From positions 1-48,888 of the forward strand of contig DVMV01000024.1 of assembly GCA_018714785.1 (NCBI GenBank): a DNA stretch of 48,888 nucleotides. Direction: 5' to 3'. Source of the stretch: Candidatus Alloenteromonas pullicola (GTDB taxonomy: Bacteria; Bacillota_I; Bacilli_A; RFN20; CAG-826). The first letter of the stretch is position 1. Every line of letters starts with the position of its first letter. The notes beneath the pieces are model-generated. The model was not told where the DNA came from, did not search any database, and saw only the letters and a program-made list of their open reading frames with translations. Made by a program: the position numbers and the translations under genes. Below, in pieces: positions 36,399 through 45,993 of the stretch.

Positions 36399-36999
36399 CG
36401 GCGACCTCCTGTAGCGAGCTTATCTGCTCCTTCTCGCCCAGCCTCCCCCTAAGCGGGGGGAAGGCGATGGCTGGGTCTATCATACCATCGCTTATAAGAC
36501 GGAAGGAAACCTCTTCCCCATAGGTAGCGCTTTCTATGCTAAGCCCCAGCCTAGACGCCAAGCGGGAAAGCTGCTCGAACTCGGAGTATGGCAGGCTGCA
36601 GGACTGGGAATAGCGGACCGACATCACGGCGTAGCGGCAGCTAGACAAGGCGGCTTTGGCCGCCTCCACCACCTTCCGGCGGAGGTTGCCGACCCCGAGC
36701 TTCCTCCCGCCAAAATACCTAGCCACGGCCACCAGTCCGCATATGCCCTCGCCCCGAAGCAGGTCGAGCAAGGGGCGGCCGCTGGAATTGGCGGGCTCGC
36801 CATCCTCCGAATAGGCCTCCTTGTCAGGGCCGAGGTAGCCATATGGGATGTGGGCGGCCTTCTTGTTGGCCTCCACCACCTCCTCTAGAAGCCCCTTGGC
36901 TTCCTCGAAGGACTGGCAGGGGAAGGCGTAGGCGAGGAACCTCGAGCCGAGCATCTCCGATTCCCCGTTTGAGGGGGAATAGATATAGCGCTCGCTCAT
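36385..36999 (-). CDS. YigZ/IMPACT family protein
   Basis: 204 residues. N-terminal UPF0029 domain with YSEDGEPANSSGRPLLDLL and VARYFGGRKLGVGNLRRKVV, then a small C-terminal ferredoxin-like domain. Bacterial YigZ is of uncertain role; the eukaryotic IMPACT relative modulates translation stress signalling. The ATG overlaps the stop of the 2321-residue gene (ATGA), so the two are coupled. Confidence 0.88.
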   Translation of the reverse strand: MSERYIYSPSNGESEMLGSRFLAYAFPCQSFEEAKGLLEEVVEANKKAAHIPYGYLGPDKEAYSEDGEPANSSGRPLLDLLRGEGICGLVAVARYFGGRKLGVGNLRRKVVEAAKAALSSCRYAVMSVRYSQSCSLPYSEFEQLSRLASRLGLSIESATYGEEVSFRLISDGMIDPAIAFPPLRGRLGEKEQISSLQEVADAHQ

Positions 37000-39900
37000 A
37001 TTAGCAGGCCCGCGGCCGCCTCGTAGGAGAATAGCGCCGGCGTCCCGGCGATGGCGTTGAGCATGTCGCTGCCCTCAAGATTGGTGACGTAGGCCATGAA
37101 GTCGTCCTGATCATGGGCGGTGGAGTCGTAGACCAAGCCGAGGTAGAGCATGTCGGCGAGGATCCGCCGCTCGCCGGCGTAGTCGCCGAAGGACCTTAGG
37201 GCGTCCTGGCGTGAGGATAGCGGGTTGCCGTCGCTCTTCCCATAGGCCAGGCAGGCCTTGTGGAAGGGATCGGCGTAGGTTCCGTCGATGACTTTCCCCA
37301 GGTCGTCGATCGCGGTGAGGAAGGACGCGTCTTGCCCCCCGAAGGCCTCGATTCGATAGGGGCCGCTGGGCATCTCGATCCCGTCGAATGAGGTCGAGAA
37401 CAGCTGCGAGCAATCCAGGTAGGAGAGCGTGTTCGCGGCGATCGACTCGATCTCCCCGGCGAGGATGTACTGGAAGAAGGCCGGCTTTCGCTCCGCCCAA
37501 AGCGAGGAGACGTCGAAGGCCGAGGCGACGGTGGTGAAGCCGACGTTTTGCCCCGCGACCTCGACGTTGGGCGACTGGAAGGAGGAGTTGATGGCCTTTA
37601 TCGCGGAGGCGGCGAGATGCCCGGAGGAGGCGGAGAGCACGGTGGAGACCGCCTTGGCGTACCCCTCGAGGGCTATGATCGACACCAGGTTGCCATCAAG
37701 GTAAGCGGCGTCGCCGGATAGGTCGGGGTAGCTTCCGTCGCCCCTACGCCCGATGAGGCTATTCAACGTCACCAATGACCCAGCCATCCCGCTGCCGTCG
37801 AGGTCGAGGTGGGAGAAAAGCGACGCCTGGACCGGGATCAGCAGCCCGGATCCGAAGTCGATGCTCTGGTTGACGGTGAAGATGCTGTAGAGCGCGTATT
37901 CGCGGGCCTCGATTGGGGAATCGGGGGCGATCTCGGATGGCAGCAGCCCGGAGGCGGAGTATTCCTTATCGAAGATGGTCGACTGCTGGTAGAACTCCAG
38001 CAGCGAGAGGCTTTCCAGCCCGGCGTCAAGCAGGTTCTTAAGCGGGGTGTCGCCCTCGAAGCTAACGTAGGCGCCATTCTGCTCGTCGTAGATGGAGTAT
38101 AGGAGGTTCCTGATCAGGTCGAGGTCGACCTCGCGCAGGTCAGTTTGGGAGAAGTGGTAGTCGGAGAGGTCGTAGGCCAAGGTGAGCTCCTCGTTCGGGG
38201 ATAGCTTTATCCTCGAGGGCGAGGCGAAGTTGGAAAGATCCGCCGCGTTGCCCTCGACCAGGCCCTGCGCGGAGAGGTCGATCGGCTCATCGAGCCCGTC
38301 GACGTAAAGCAATGGCGCGGTCTGGCCTATCGAATCGGCGGTGAGGCTTATCGCCCGGCCGCCCCCGGTGAGAAACGGCGTCAGATCGAAATAGCCTTCC
38401 CCGTCGGCGAAGAAGGTCCCGGTCACGGTCGTGAACCTGCCGAGGTCGACCTGCTCGAATACCTGCCCGAGCTTGTTCGGCAGCAGGTTGGGGACGACCT
38501 CAAGCCGGGCCGCCCTTTCCATGAAGCCGGAAAGCGTGTCGGGCTCGATGGAGGTGAGGCTATCGAGGCTGAGGTTGCCGTCTTGGTCGACGAGGTCGCT
38601 GTTGAGCACGAGGTCGAGCAATCCCCCTTTCCGCCCGTCGGTGGTTAGGGAGTTGATCTCCTCGCCCCAGCTATGGGTCGCCGAGTCGCGGAAGGAGAGG
38701 ATCGAGTCGTGGAGCATCTGCTTATACCCGTCCTGCGGGTGATCGAGGTAGATCTGCAGGTAATCCCTCATGGAGAAGGAGTTGGAGGCGAGGCCGGTGT
38801 CGTCGTAGATGAGGTACATCAGCTGCTCAAACACCGTGAGGTCGTTAAAGGCGTAGCCATCGCTCCCCCAGCCGGCTTGCAGGCTTATCCCGGCGTCGGA
38901 TAGGTAGGAGGAAGAGAAAGGCAGGTTGAAGACGTAGCTGTTCTCCATGTCCACCAAGATCGAGCGGAGGACCATCGGGTCGAGGGTCGAGAGGTCGGCG
39001 AGGCCGGAGGAGGAGAACAGGTCGGAGTTGCGCCCGATGTAGGAAAGGGCGGAGCTGAGCAGATAGATCTCGGAATCGTCGTACCTCGCGTTCCAGTCGG
39101 GGCCGCCGACGCGGGATTTGCCATCCTGCTGGTAGTACTGGTAGAAGACGTTGGCGGAGGAGAAGTCGATGCCCTCGATGGCGAACGACTCCCCGGAGTT
39201 GACCATGGTGTGGATTATGTTTGGCACGAGGTCGTAGAAAAGCGGCGAGTCGTTGAGCGTGGTCAGCAACGAGGCGAAGACGCTCGGCCGGATGGCGTTG
39301 ACGTCGAGGACGCCGTCGGAGAGGATCGAGTACATATCGTCAGACTGCAAAAGCGAGAGCACCTCGCCCAGCGAGGCGATGGCTTCGCCCCCCTGCCGCA
39401 TAGAGGCTTCGGAAGCCCCGCCCGGCTGGATGCTCGGCATGACGGTCGCGACCAAATAGCGGGCCTTGGCGCGGACGTCGGCATCGGCCTCCCCGGCCTT
39501 TTCGTAGGATGCGTATTCGCTATCCAGCGCCCGATCCTTCGGGCTTTCCTCAAAGTAAAGGTAGCCCTTGATGGCGTCGAAGCAAAGCAGGTCCGAGACG
39601 AGGTATTGGAAGGAGGTGACGCCGTCCTCGCCTACCGTCTGGTTGAAGACGTGGCTCTGCATCATCTTCTGCAAGGCGTCGGTTATGGCGGCTGAGTCGA
39701 TGGTCGAGAGGTCGTTGAGGGTGAAGTCGGAGCACTCGGCCAGGTCGGCGAGCATGTCGACCAGGTTGTCGGTCTCGCCGTCAGGGTACATCCCATAGTC
39801 ATCCCCGCCCTCCTGGGCGTCGAAGTACGGATCGGCATAGTTGAGGAAGTTGTTGGCGAAGCTCGCGTCCCCGAACAGGTGGTTGTGGCCGTTGTTTTCG

Positions 39901-42900
39901 CCCTTGAAGGCTTTCTCGAGCATCGTCGGTATGGCGCGGTAGAAAAGGGAGGACGAATTCAGATCGTTGAAGATGGACTTCAGGCCGTCCACCTTCCCCT
40001 GCTTCTGCGCCCCGGTCCCGAAGAAGGTGGCCGGATCGGAGACCGAGTCGAGGTTCAGCCCGCCGTCGGAGCCGACCAGCCCGGATTTCTGGGCCGAGTC
40101 GACGATGTCGCAGATAATCGAGATCTCGAGGTCCCATTCGCCATCGTCCACCCCGTCGACGATCGTGCGGATCGACTTCTTGGTGTACTCGTTTATCGGC
40201 GAGGCGATGAACTCCTGATAGTCCTGCCCGGATTCCCGCTCCCCGTAGATCGTCGAGGTGGCCAGGACGTAGTCGACCAGCTGCTTGAACACCGGCCGCT
40301 TGCCCTCCTCGGCGGTGGATAGAAGCTTCGAGGAGGAGGCGCTCTCCAGCAGCGGGCGGAGCTGGAACTCGCTGTTTATCGTGCCGAGGTTGATGTCATC
40401 CAAGTTGACCTGCCCGTCCTTGTAGATTCCGTAGGATGGGTCGAATATCACGTCGAGGGCGGCGAAAAGGGTCGCGACCTCCTCTTGGTTGGCCGCCATA
40501 TCCCCGTCGGTTAGGCTCGGGTAGCCAAGGCTCAGGTCCTCGCCGTCGAAGTGCAGGAAGAAGGCGCTGTTGATGCAGGAGAAGTCGATCTCCGGGGTCG
40601 AGGCCTCGTCGCTTAGTCCCCCGATCGCGGCGTGCAGGCCGTTGTAGAGGACGACCCGGCCGAGCGACCTCGAGGTGGCGAGGGCGCCCATCGCCTTCTC
40701 CATCCCGGGCAGCGATTCGTAGGAGAAGCTGGATATCGCGCTGAGCCCGCCGATCGACGATATGGCGTCGAGGATGTCGCTGACCTTCGATATCTCGCCT
40801 TCCGCGCCGGTCCAATCCCCGCGCTCGCTGAGCGACTCGACCATGTCGTGGTAGAGCAGCTCGGTGTGCTCCTTCTTCTGCTCAAGCGTGGTCAGGCTGG
40901 CTGGGTCGACCTGGTCGTTCGGGTCCAGGAAATAGGAAAGCGCGTCGCCGCTGAGGGAGCCGACGAGCTTGTTGTAGAGGAACTTGGGGAAGAGGTATTC
41001 CCCATCGCGGGAGGTGAATATCCCCGAGTCGGCGAGCCGGGTCAGCAGCTCCCCGACGTTGGGGCCGATGGCGAAGAAATCGAGGTTCGACAGGTCGATG
41101 CCCTTCGCGGCCAAGGCGATGATCGACTCGATGGCCTCCCCCTCCGCCTTCCAATCGGTGATGTTGGTGAAGGAGACGCCCTCCGTGTCATCTCCGAACA
41201 GGGGCTTGATGATGTAGCCGTCCAAGGCCTGCCCCGCCATCTTCGAAAGCAGCTGCGAATTCCCTATCGACTCGAACACCGAGGCGATGTCGACCCGGGA
41301 TAGGGCCGAGACGGCCTGGTTGGCGTCCCCGCCGGTGATCGAGGAGAGGTTCTCGACCAATCCGGAGCTCACGACGCTGCATAGCGCGTCCACAAGGAAG
41401 TAGGTCTCGCCCTTGACCGTTATGTTCCCATCGTCGTCGTATTCCGAGGTGAGGTTGCTGGGCAGATCCTCGGGGGTCAGGGGCTCGAAGGACACCGCGT
41501 CCCCCACTTTCTCCATGAGCGTGTTGACAAGGTTGCAGAAGTTCACGTTTTGCTTCCCGTCGATGACCGGGTTGATGATCTTCGAGGAGAGGATGGCGTC
41601 TAGGATGTAGGCGAACTCGTCTTCGGCCTCGACGATCAGCGAGGTCATGGTCGAGGTGCCCATCGATTCGAACTTGGCGAAGCTGCTGACAAGCACCGGG
41701 CAGTATTTGGCGATCTTGAGGAGCTTGGAGATCTCCGAGCCGAGCGAATCGCATTCGAAGTCGAGGTGCTCGATGCCATATTCCTGAAGGGGGACGTTCT
41801 TCAAAGCCCCCTCGGCGATCGTCGGAAGGTTGGAGGAGAGGATGACCGACCTGTCGGCGTTTGGCAGGCAATCGATGAGGGCGTCAAGCAGGCCCTCGTC
41901 GATGGAATAGAGCTTCCCATCGGGGTCGAAGTTGATGCCCTCCAGCCCCTTTACGTCGAGCAGGAAAGCCTTGCCCGATTCGGTTGAGGCGAAGTCGGAG
42001 ACTAGGTCGAGTATCGAGCCGAGCTCGCGCTTGAAGTTGATGCGGGTGGCCCCGGAGTCGTAGCTCACAAGCTCGGACTCGGCCTCGGATAGGTCGAGGT
42101 CAAAAGGCAGGTTGGCGGCGTCTAGCTGCTTCTGGGCGAACGGGAGCAGGTCGTCGAGGGCGTTGCCGATCAGCTGCGAATCCAGAAGGCTCTTCTTCGA
42201 GGTGGATATCCCGTCTTCCCCTACCTCGACCGGGTTGCCCGAGGCATCGCGCTTGCCGACTATGACCTCGACTATCTCGGCGGAGTGGTCCACGACGAAA
42301 TTAAGCGCCTTGTCGAGGATGGTCCCGGATTGGCCTTCGCCGCTTTTTTTGGCGGCCTTGGGCGAGCTGCTGCCCCCGATGGTCGGCAATTCGTCGAATA
42401 GGCCTTCCATCTGCTCCTTGTCGATGCCGACGAGCGAATAGAACGCGTCGTAGACAAGGCCGAGCTCATCGAACCACTTCGTCTGGGCGACCTTCTTATA
42501 GGAGATCGACCCATCGGGTTCGCTGGGTAGGAAGCTGGCGAGGCTCAGCTCGCCTTCCCCCGGGGTAGATCCATCCTTGGTGGCCATGGTGTAGACCGCC
42601 CCGGCCAGCAGGTGGTTGATGAAATCGCTGTCGGCCTTGGAGAGGGCGCTGTGGAATGCGTCGTAGGCCTCCTGGTCCTTGAAGATCGAGAATAGCTGCC
42701 TGAGGTCGATGATCGGGGTCTTCGATACCTCGTCGACGATCACGTCGAAGAATCCGGAATCGAGCAAATCAACATAGAAATCGGATAGGTTCTCGAGCTC
42801 GTCGGCGTAATCGTAGTTGGCCGAGCTGATATAGGATACGGCATCCTCGCCGAGTATCGATTTGACCTGATCGATGTTCAGGGCGATCGAGACGGCAATC

Positions 42901-43961
42901 GGAAGGGCGACCCGCACCAGCTCCACCGAGGCGACCTGCTGCAGCAGGGTTGGGATTAGGGTCGAGGCGATGAGGGTGCTCCATTTGGTGCCGTCAGCGG
43001 AGAACATCGACAGCAATCCCGAGTTGATGACGCTGGTTCCGACCTCGGCGATCGAGGCGAGCTCGCTCAAGACATCAATCTTGATGTCGCCGCTGTTGGT
43101 GCTGGTGAGGAAGGATATGAGCTGCGAATCGATGGTCTGGGTCCCGTCTTGGCCCTCAACCGAGAAGAAAACCTTGGCGAAGATCGAGTTCTCATAGGCG
43201 TCAAGGCAGTCATAGACCAGCCCCACCGTCTCATCCTGCTCAGAGGCCCCTTTGTCGACTTCAAGGTTCTTGGAGATGGTGTTGACCACCGAGCTGAGGG
43301 GGGCGACGATCATGGCCATGCACACCGTGGCCACCGCAAGCTGCTCCACGCCGGAGAGCAGGCGCAGCCTGCGCTTGGGGCGCCGCTTGACGATCACCGG
43401 TTCGGAGGTATCGCCGCTTGGATAGGTCTCGACTGGGCGCTTCCTGGCGAATAGGAACTTGAAGCAGATATGCCAGAGTATCCAGACCAGCAGCGACCCG
43501 AGGATGGCGATGATGATGCCCTCGGCGAAAATCAGCACCAGCTTCAGGACCGAGCCGGCGAGGGCTTGGGAATAGGCGACGATGTCATCGCTTGAGGCCG
43601 CCACCCCATAGGCCCGCAGAAGCTGGTCGAAAAACGACGTCAGGGTGTCGGATATCGTGGTGACGTTGACGGTAATCGAGTGCCCTTGGATCTGAACGGT
43701 TATCGGATTGGTGATGATTCCGGATAGGTCGTAGCCGGAGATGGCGTCCACCACCGGTCCGAGGGTGACCAGGCCAAGCGCCACCAATACTCCGATGAAC
43801 ACCATGTGGTAGGTGCCGTATCGCCAGCCCTGCAGCAGCCCCCATAGGAAGGCGATCACCAAGATCCCGAGGATGGAATAGAAGGCGATGTTGGCGGCCA
43901 GCTGGATTATAGAAACTATCTGCTCACCGTTGATGGCAGATCCCAACAGATTAATATCCAT
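36996..43961 (-). CDS. Giant membrane-anchored repeat protein (2321 residues)
   Basis: The N-terminal 235 residues hold four hydrophobic helices (about 15-40, 44-66, 130-165, 205-230). Positive-inside charges (LLQGWRYGTYH; the very basic RKRP...KRRPKRRLRLL before helix 4) place the remaining ~2090 residues outside the cell. The four-helix part faintly resembles CvpA. The exterior is Ser/Asp/Leu-rich with degenerate repeats, each with a [DS]-L-x-[ST]-[IL]-type core, about eight residues, and then an [ND]-S-x-[LV]-F segment. Examples start near residues 1298 (LNLDSVSDP), 1411 (LNDLSTIDS), 1548 (LDVNAIRPS), 1651 (ADLSTLDPM) and 1794 (LSLDSLTSIEP). GATAAT lies 8 nt before the ATG. No homologue recognised. 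Confidence 0.8.
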   Translation of the reverse strand: MDINLLGSAINGEQIVSIIQLAANIAFYSILGILVIAFLWGLLQGWRYGTYHMVFIGVLVALGLVTLGPVVDAISGYDLSGIITNPITVQIQGHSITVNVTTISDTLTSFFDQLLRAYGVAASSDDIVAYSQALAGSVLKLVLIFAEGIIIAILGSLLVWILWHICFKFLFARKRPVETYPSGDTSEPVIVKRRPKRRLRLLSGVEQLAVATVCMAMIVAPLSSVVNTISKNLEVDKGASEQDETVGLVYDCLDAYENSIFAKVFFSVEGQDGTQTIDSQLISFLTSTNSGDIKIDVLSELASIAEVGTSVINSGLLSMFSADGTKWSTLIASTLIPTLLQQVASVELVRVALPIAVSIALNIDQVKSILGEDAVSYISSANYDYADELENLSDFYVDLLDSGFFDVIVDEVSKTPIIDLRQLFSIFKDQEAYDAFHSALSKADSDFINHLLAGAVYTMATKDGSTPGEGELSLASFLPSEPDGSISYKKVAQTKWFDELGLVYDAFYSLVGIDKEQMEGLFDELPTIGGSSSPKAAKKSGEGQSGTILDKALNFVVDHSAEIVEVIVGKRDASGNPVEVGEDGISTSKKSLLDSQLIGNALDDLLPFAQKQLDAANLPFDLDLSEAESELVSYDSGATRINFKRELGSILDLVSDFASTESGKAFLLDVKGLEGINFDPDGKLYSIDEGLLDALIDCLPNADRSVILSSNLPTIAEGALKNVPLQEYGIEHLDFECDSLGSEISKLLKIAKYCPVLVSSFAKFESMGTSTMTSLIVEAEDEFAYILDAILSSKIINPVIDGKQNVNFCNLVNTLMEKVGDAVSFEPLTPEDLPSNLTSEYDDDGNITVKGETYFLVDALCSVVSSGLVENLSSITGGDANQAVSALSRVDIASVFESIGNSQLLSKMAGQALDGYIIKPLFGDDTEGVSFTNITDWKAEGEAIESIIALAAKGIDLSNLDFFAIGPNVGELLTRLADSGIFTSRDGEYLFPKFLYNKLVGSLSGDALSYFLDPNDQVDPASLTTLEQKKEHTELLYHDMVESLSERGDWTGAEGEISKVSDILDAISSIGGLSAISSFSYESLPGMEKAMGALATSRSLGRVVLYNGLHAAIGGLSDEASTPEIDFSCINSAFFLHFDGEDLSLGYPSLTDGDMAANQEEVATLFAALDVIFDPSYGIYKDGQVNLDDINLGTINSEFQLRPLLESASSSKLLSTAEEGKRPVFKQLVDYVLATSTIYGERESGQDYQEFIASPINEYTKKSIRTIVDGVDDGEWDLEISIICDIVDSAQKSGLVGSDGGLNLDSVSDPATFFGTGAQKQGKVDGLKSIFNDLNSSSLFYRAIPTMLEKAFKGENNGHNHLFGDASFANNFLNYADPYFDAQEGGDDYGMYPDGETDNLVDMLADLAECSDFTLNDLSTIDSAAITDALQKMMQSHVFNQTVGEDGVTSFQYLVSDLLCFDAIKGYLYFEESPKDRALDSEYASYEKAGEADADVRAKARYLVATVMPSIQPGGASEASMRQGGEAIASLGEVLSLLQSDDMYSILSDGVLDVNAIRPSVFASLLTTLNDSPLFYDLVPNIIHTMVNSGESFAIEGIDFSSANVFYQYYQQDGKSRVGGPDWNARYDDSEIYLLSSALSYIGRNSDLFSSSGLADLSTLDPMVLRSILVDMENSYVFNLPFSSSYLSDAGISLQAGWGSDGYAFNDLTVFEQLMYLIYDDTGLASNSFSMRDYLQIYLDHPQDGYKQMLHDSILSFRDSATHSWGEEINSLTTDGRKGGLLDLVLNSDLVDQDGNLSLDSLTSIEPDTLSGFMERAARLEVVPNLLPNKLGQVFEQVDLGRFTTVTGTFFADGEGYFDLTPFLTGGGRAISLTADSIGQTAPLLYVDGLDEPIDLSAQGLVEGNAADLSNFASPSRIKLSPNEELTLAYDLSDYHFSQTDLREVDLDLIRNLLYSIYDEQNGAYVSFEGDTPLKNLLDAGLESLSLLEFYQQSTIFDKEYSASGLLPSEIAPDSPIEAREYALYSIFTVNQSIDFGSGLLIPVQASLFSHLDLDGSGMAGSLVTLNSLIGRRGDGSYPDLSGDAAYLDGNLVSIIALEGYAKAVSTVLSASSGHLAASAIKAINSSFQSPNVEVAGQNVGFTTVASAFDVSSLWAERKPAFFQYILAGEIESIAANTLSYLDCSQLFSTSFDGIEMPSGPYRIEAFGGQDASFLTAIDDLGKVIDGTYADPFHKACLAYGKSDGNPLSSRQDALRSFGDYAGERRILADMLYLGLVYDSTAHDQDDFMAYVTNLEGSDMLNAIAGTPALFSYEAAAGLLI

Positions 43962-43969
43962 ACAAGAGC

Positions 43970-43998
43970 ATTATCCGCCATCAGGCGGAAAACAAAAA
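43970..43998 (-). promoter_or_regulatory. Putative promoter of the giant-protein operon
   Basis: GATAAT (43970-43975, minus) ends 8 nt before the ATG; TTTTTG (43993-43998) is a weak -35 at 17 nt. A perfect 6 bp hairpin TCCGCC-ATCA-GGCGGA (43974-43989) overlaps the -10 and could be an operator. The rest of the 255 nt divergent gap, beyond this and the CPBP promoter, shows nothing I recognise. Confidence 0.4.
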
Positions 43999-44180
43999 GC
44001 ATTTTCGCGCGTGTTTGTTGACGGATTTCGCGCTCGCAGCCGATGGTTGACCGTTACCCAAAGCGGACTTCGGTCCATAGTCCAGCTCCATCGCGCGGTT
44101 GGAAAGGCGGCGGATTGGCCATATTCCCCGCAAAAGGCCGCTGCGTTGATCGATTACCCGGCCCGGGGCCGAAAGACGAT

Positions 44181-44209
44181 TTGGCCGCATAGCCCGCGCG
44201 TGCTAGTAT
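44181..44209 (+). promoter_or_regulatory. Putative leaderless promoter of the CPBP gene
   Basis: TTGGCC (44181-44186), 17 nt spacer ending in an extended -10 TGC, then TAGTAT (44204-44209) and 7 nt to the ATG at 44217. No ribosome binding site. Confidence 0.6.
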
Positions 44210-44216
44210 ATCGCGC

Positions 44217-45071
44217 ATGAAGACATATTTCGGATACCACCGCTGCGAGCGCTGCGGCGAGTCGATGGATAACCAATTCGCGGCCTGCCCCAACTGCGGG
44301 CGCGAATCGGATTTCGCCGAGGCGGGGAGGTCGTTCCGCAACTTCCTGATGCTTAGCATGCAGAAGCAGGCCGGGCTGATGGCCCTTTCGCTGGTTGGGC
44401 TGACCGTGCTCTCGCTGATAGTCTCGGTTCTGGCGCTATCGATCCACGCCGGGGATGACGAGGCCTTCGCCAAGACCCCCGGCTACCTGATGCTCTCAAA
44501 CGGTATCCCCTATACGCTGCTGCTCGCCGGCATGCTGCTGTTGCTCTGGGGGTCGTGCAAAGACCTGCTGCTCTGCTTCAAAAAATGGAAGCACGTCCTG
44601 ATGGGGCTGGCCTTCGCCGCCATCATGGTCGTGGCCGCGATCGGGTATTACTCCCTGGTTATCATCCCGGTCTACGCCGCGCTTGGAATCGAAGCCGGCA
44701 CGACCAACGCCAACCAGTCCGCGCTCAACCAGATGATCCTCGCCTACCCAGCGGTTGGGTTCATAGTGTTCGCCTTGATCGGCCCGCTGACCGAGGAGCT
44801 CGGCTACCGGGTCGGACTATTTGGCCTCAGCTCGAGGTTTGGAAAGCCGATCGGATACGCGGTCACCATCGTGGTCTTTGCCCTGATACATTTCGGGTTC
44901 GACAAGCTCGGGACCGCCGAACCGGCGATAATCGAGCTGGTCAATCTCCCTTCCTACCTCATCGGCGGCGTCTGCCTAACCATCGCCTACGACAAATTCG
45001 GCATCGAATGCTCGACCACCGCCCACATCCTGTATAATTCCTTCGCCTTGCTTACGGAGGTACTGCCCTGA
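44217..45071 (+). CDS. CPBP-family intramembrane protease with N-terminal zinc ribbon
   Basis: 284 residues. The N-terminus is a zinc ribbon (CERCG at residue 10, CPNCG about 15 residues later), followed by seven or so membrane helices. All CPBP/Abi catalytic motifs are present: TEELGYRVGLF (the EExxxR glutamates), FALIHFGF (F-x-x-x-H) and AHILYNSF (H-x-x-x-N). Such enzymes process prenylated proteins in eukaryotes and act in bacteriocin immunity or unknown tasks in bacteria. The ribbon may tie it to a partner. First gene of a three-gene operon; its stop overlaps the next start by one base. Confidence 0.85.
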   Translation: MKTYFGYHRCERCGESMDNQFAACPNCGRESDFAEAGRSFRNFLMLSMQKQAGLMALSLVGLTVLSLIVSVLALSIHAGDDEAFAKTPGYLMLSNGIPYTLLLAGMLLLLWGSCKDLLLCFKKWKHVLMGLAFAAIMVVAAIGYYSLVIIPVYAALGIEAGTTNANQSALNQMILAYPAVGFIVFALIGPLTEELGYRVGLFGLSSRFGKPIGYAVTIVVFALIHFGFDKLGTAEPAIIELVNLPSYLIGGVCLTIAYDKFGIECSTTAHILYNSFALLTEVLP

Positions 45072-45973
45072 TGGACGAATACGGAAAAAGGCTTCCCCTT
45101 AGCGGGTTCTTCCTCAAGATCTGCGCCTTCCTCTTCATGACCGTCGACCACGTCGGCCTCTTCCTTATGATGTACGCCGGGGCCAACGGGACGCTGGAGA
45201 TGGCGGCGTATGTCTGCCGCTGCATAGGCAGGCTCGCCTTCCCGCTGTTCGCCCTGCTTTTGGCCGAGGGAATCAGGCACAGCCACAACCGGTGGAAGTA
45301 CATGGGGAGGATCGCCATCGTCTTCGCCTTCGTGACCATCGTTCAGACGATACTGATCTACGGGACCAACGGCGTCATCAGCGGGTTGGACGGCGAGGCG
45401 GACCCGCTTACCGACCTATTGCTGTGCGGGATATTCCTTACCTGCCTGACGCTGCCGAAGGCCAAGAAGCTGTACGCCCTGATCCCCCTATCGGTGATTC
45501 TGCTGGCCTACTCGCTCGACGTATACGAGGCCTACTCGGTCAACATCTCGGTCCTCTGGTTCCCCAAGTTCCTCCGCCCCGGATACTCGGTGTACGGGTT
45601 GTTGCTCGCGACCGGGTTCTATTACGCCCGCCCCATCGCCTACGCCCTATCCAAGCCGATGTGCGACCAACTCGGGATCGCGAAGGACGTCTTCCCCGAA
45701 ACCTATCAGGGAAGGAGGACGGAGAACGTCATCGGGTCGCTGTTCTTCTTCGCCGCGACCCTGGCCTTCTGGGGAATAAGCTACCTGGCAGACGGCATCT
45801 TCGACCCTTGGTCGATGTCGGTCCAGTCGTACGGCCTGCTCGCCATCATATTGATCTACTTCTATTCCGGGAAGCGCGGATACGACTCGAAATGGTTCCG
45901 GATTGCGTCCTATTCGTATTTCCCGGTGCATCTTGCTTTGATTTACGCAATATTCTATTTAATATTTCACTGA
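45071..45973 (+). CDS. TraX-family membrane protein
   Basis: 300 residues with about eight hydrophobic segments. TraX motifs are plain: LKICAFLFMTVDHVGLFLM at the start and RCIGRLAFPLFALLLAEGIR a little later. TraX acetylates F-pilin on conjugative plasmids, but chromosomal homologues like this are common in Bacillota and their substrate is unknown, so there is no evidence here for conjugation. GGAGG lies about 11 nt before the ATG, which overlaps the CPBP stop (TGATG). Confidence 0.85.
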   Translation: MDEYGKRLPLSGFFLKICAFLFMTVDHVGLFLMMYAGANGTLEMAAYVCRCIGRLAFPLFALLLAEGIRHSHNRWKYMGRIAIVFAFVTIVQTILIYGTNGVISGLDGEADPLTDLLLCGIFLTCLTLPKAKKLYALIPLSVILLAYSLDVYEAYSVNISVLWFPKFLRPGYSVYGLLLATGFYYARPIAYALSKPMCDQLGIAKDVFPETYQGRRTENVIGSLFFFAATLAFWGISYLADGIFDPWSMSVQSYGLLAIILIYFYSGKRGYDSKWFRIASYSYFPVHLALIYAIFYLIFH

Positions 45974-45993
45974 ACAAGGAGGAAACAACCCCA

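Noticed and set aside
45071..45973. TraX as a sign of a conjugative element.
   Set aside because: No relaxase, type IV secretion, replication or integrase gene is present; chromosomal TraX-like genes are common.
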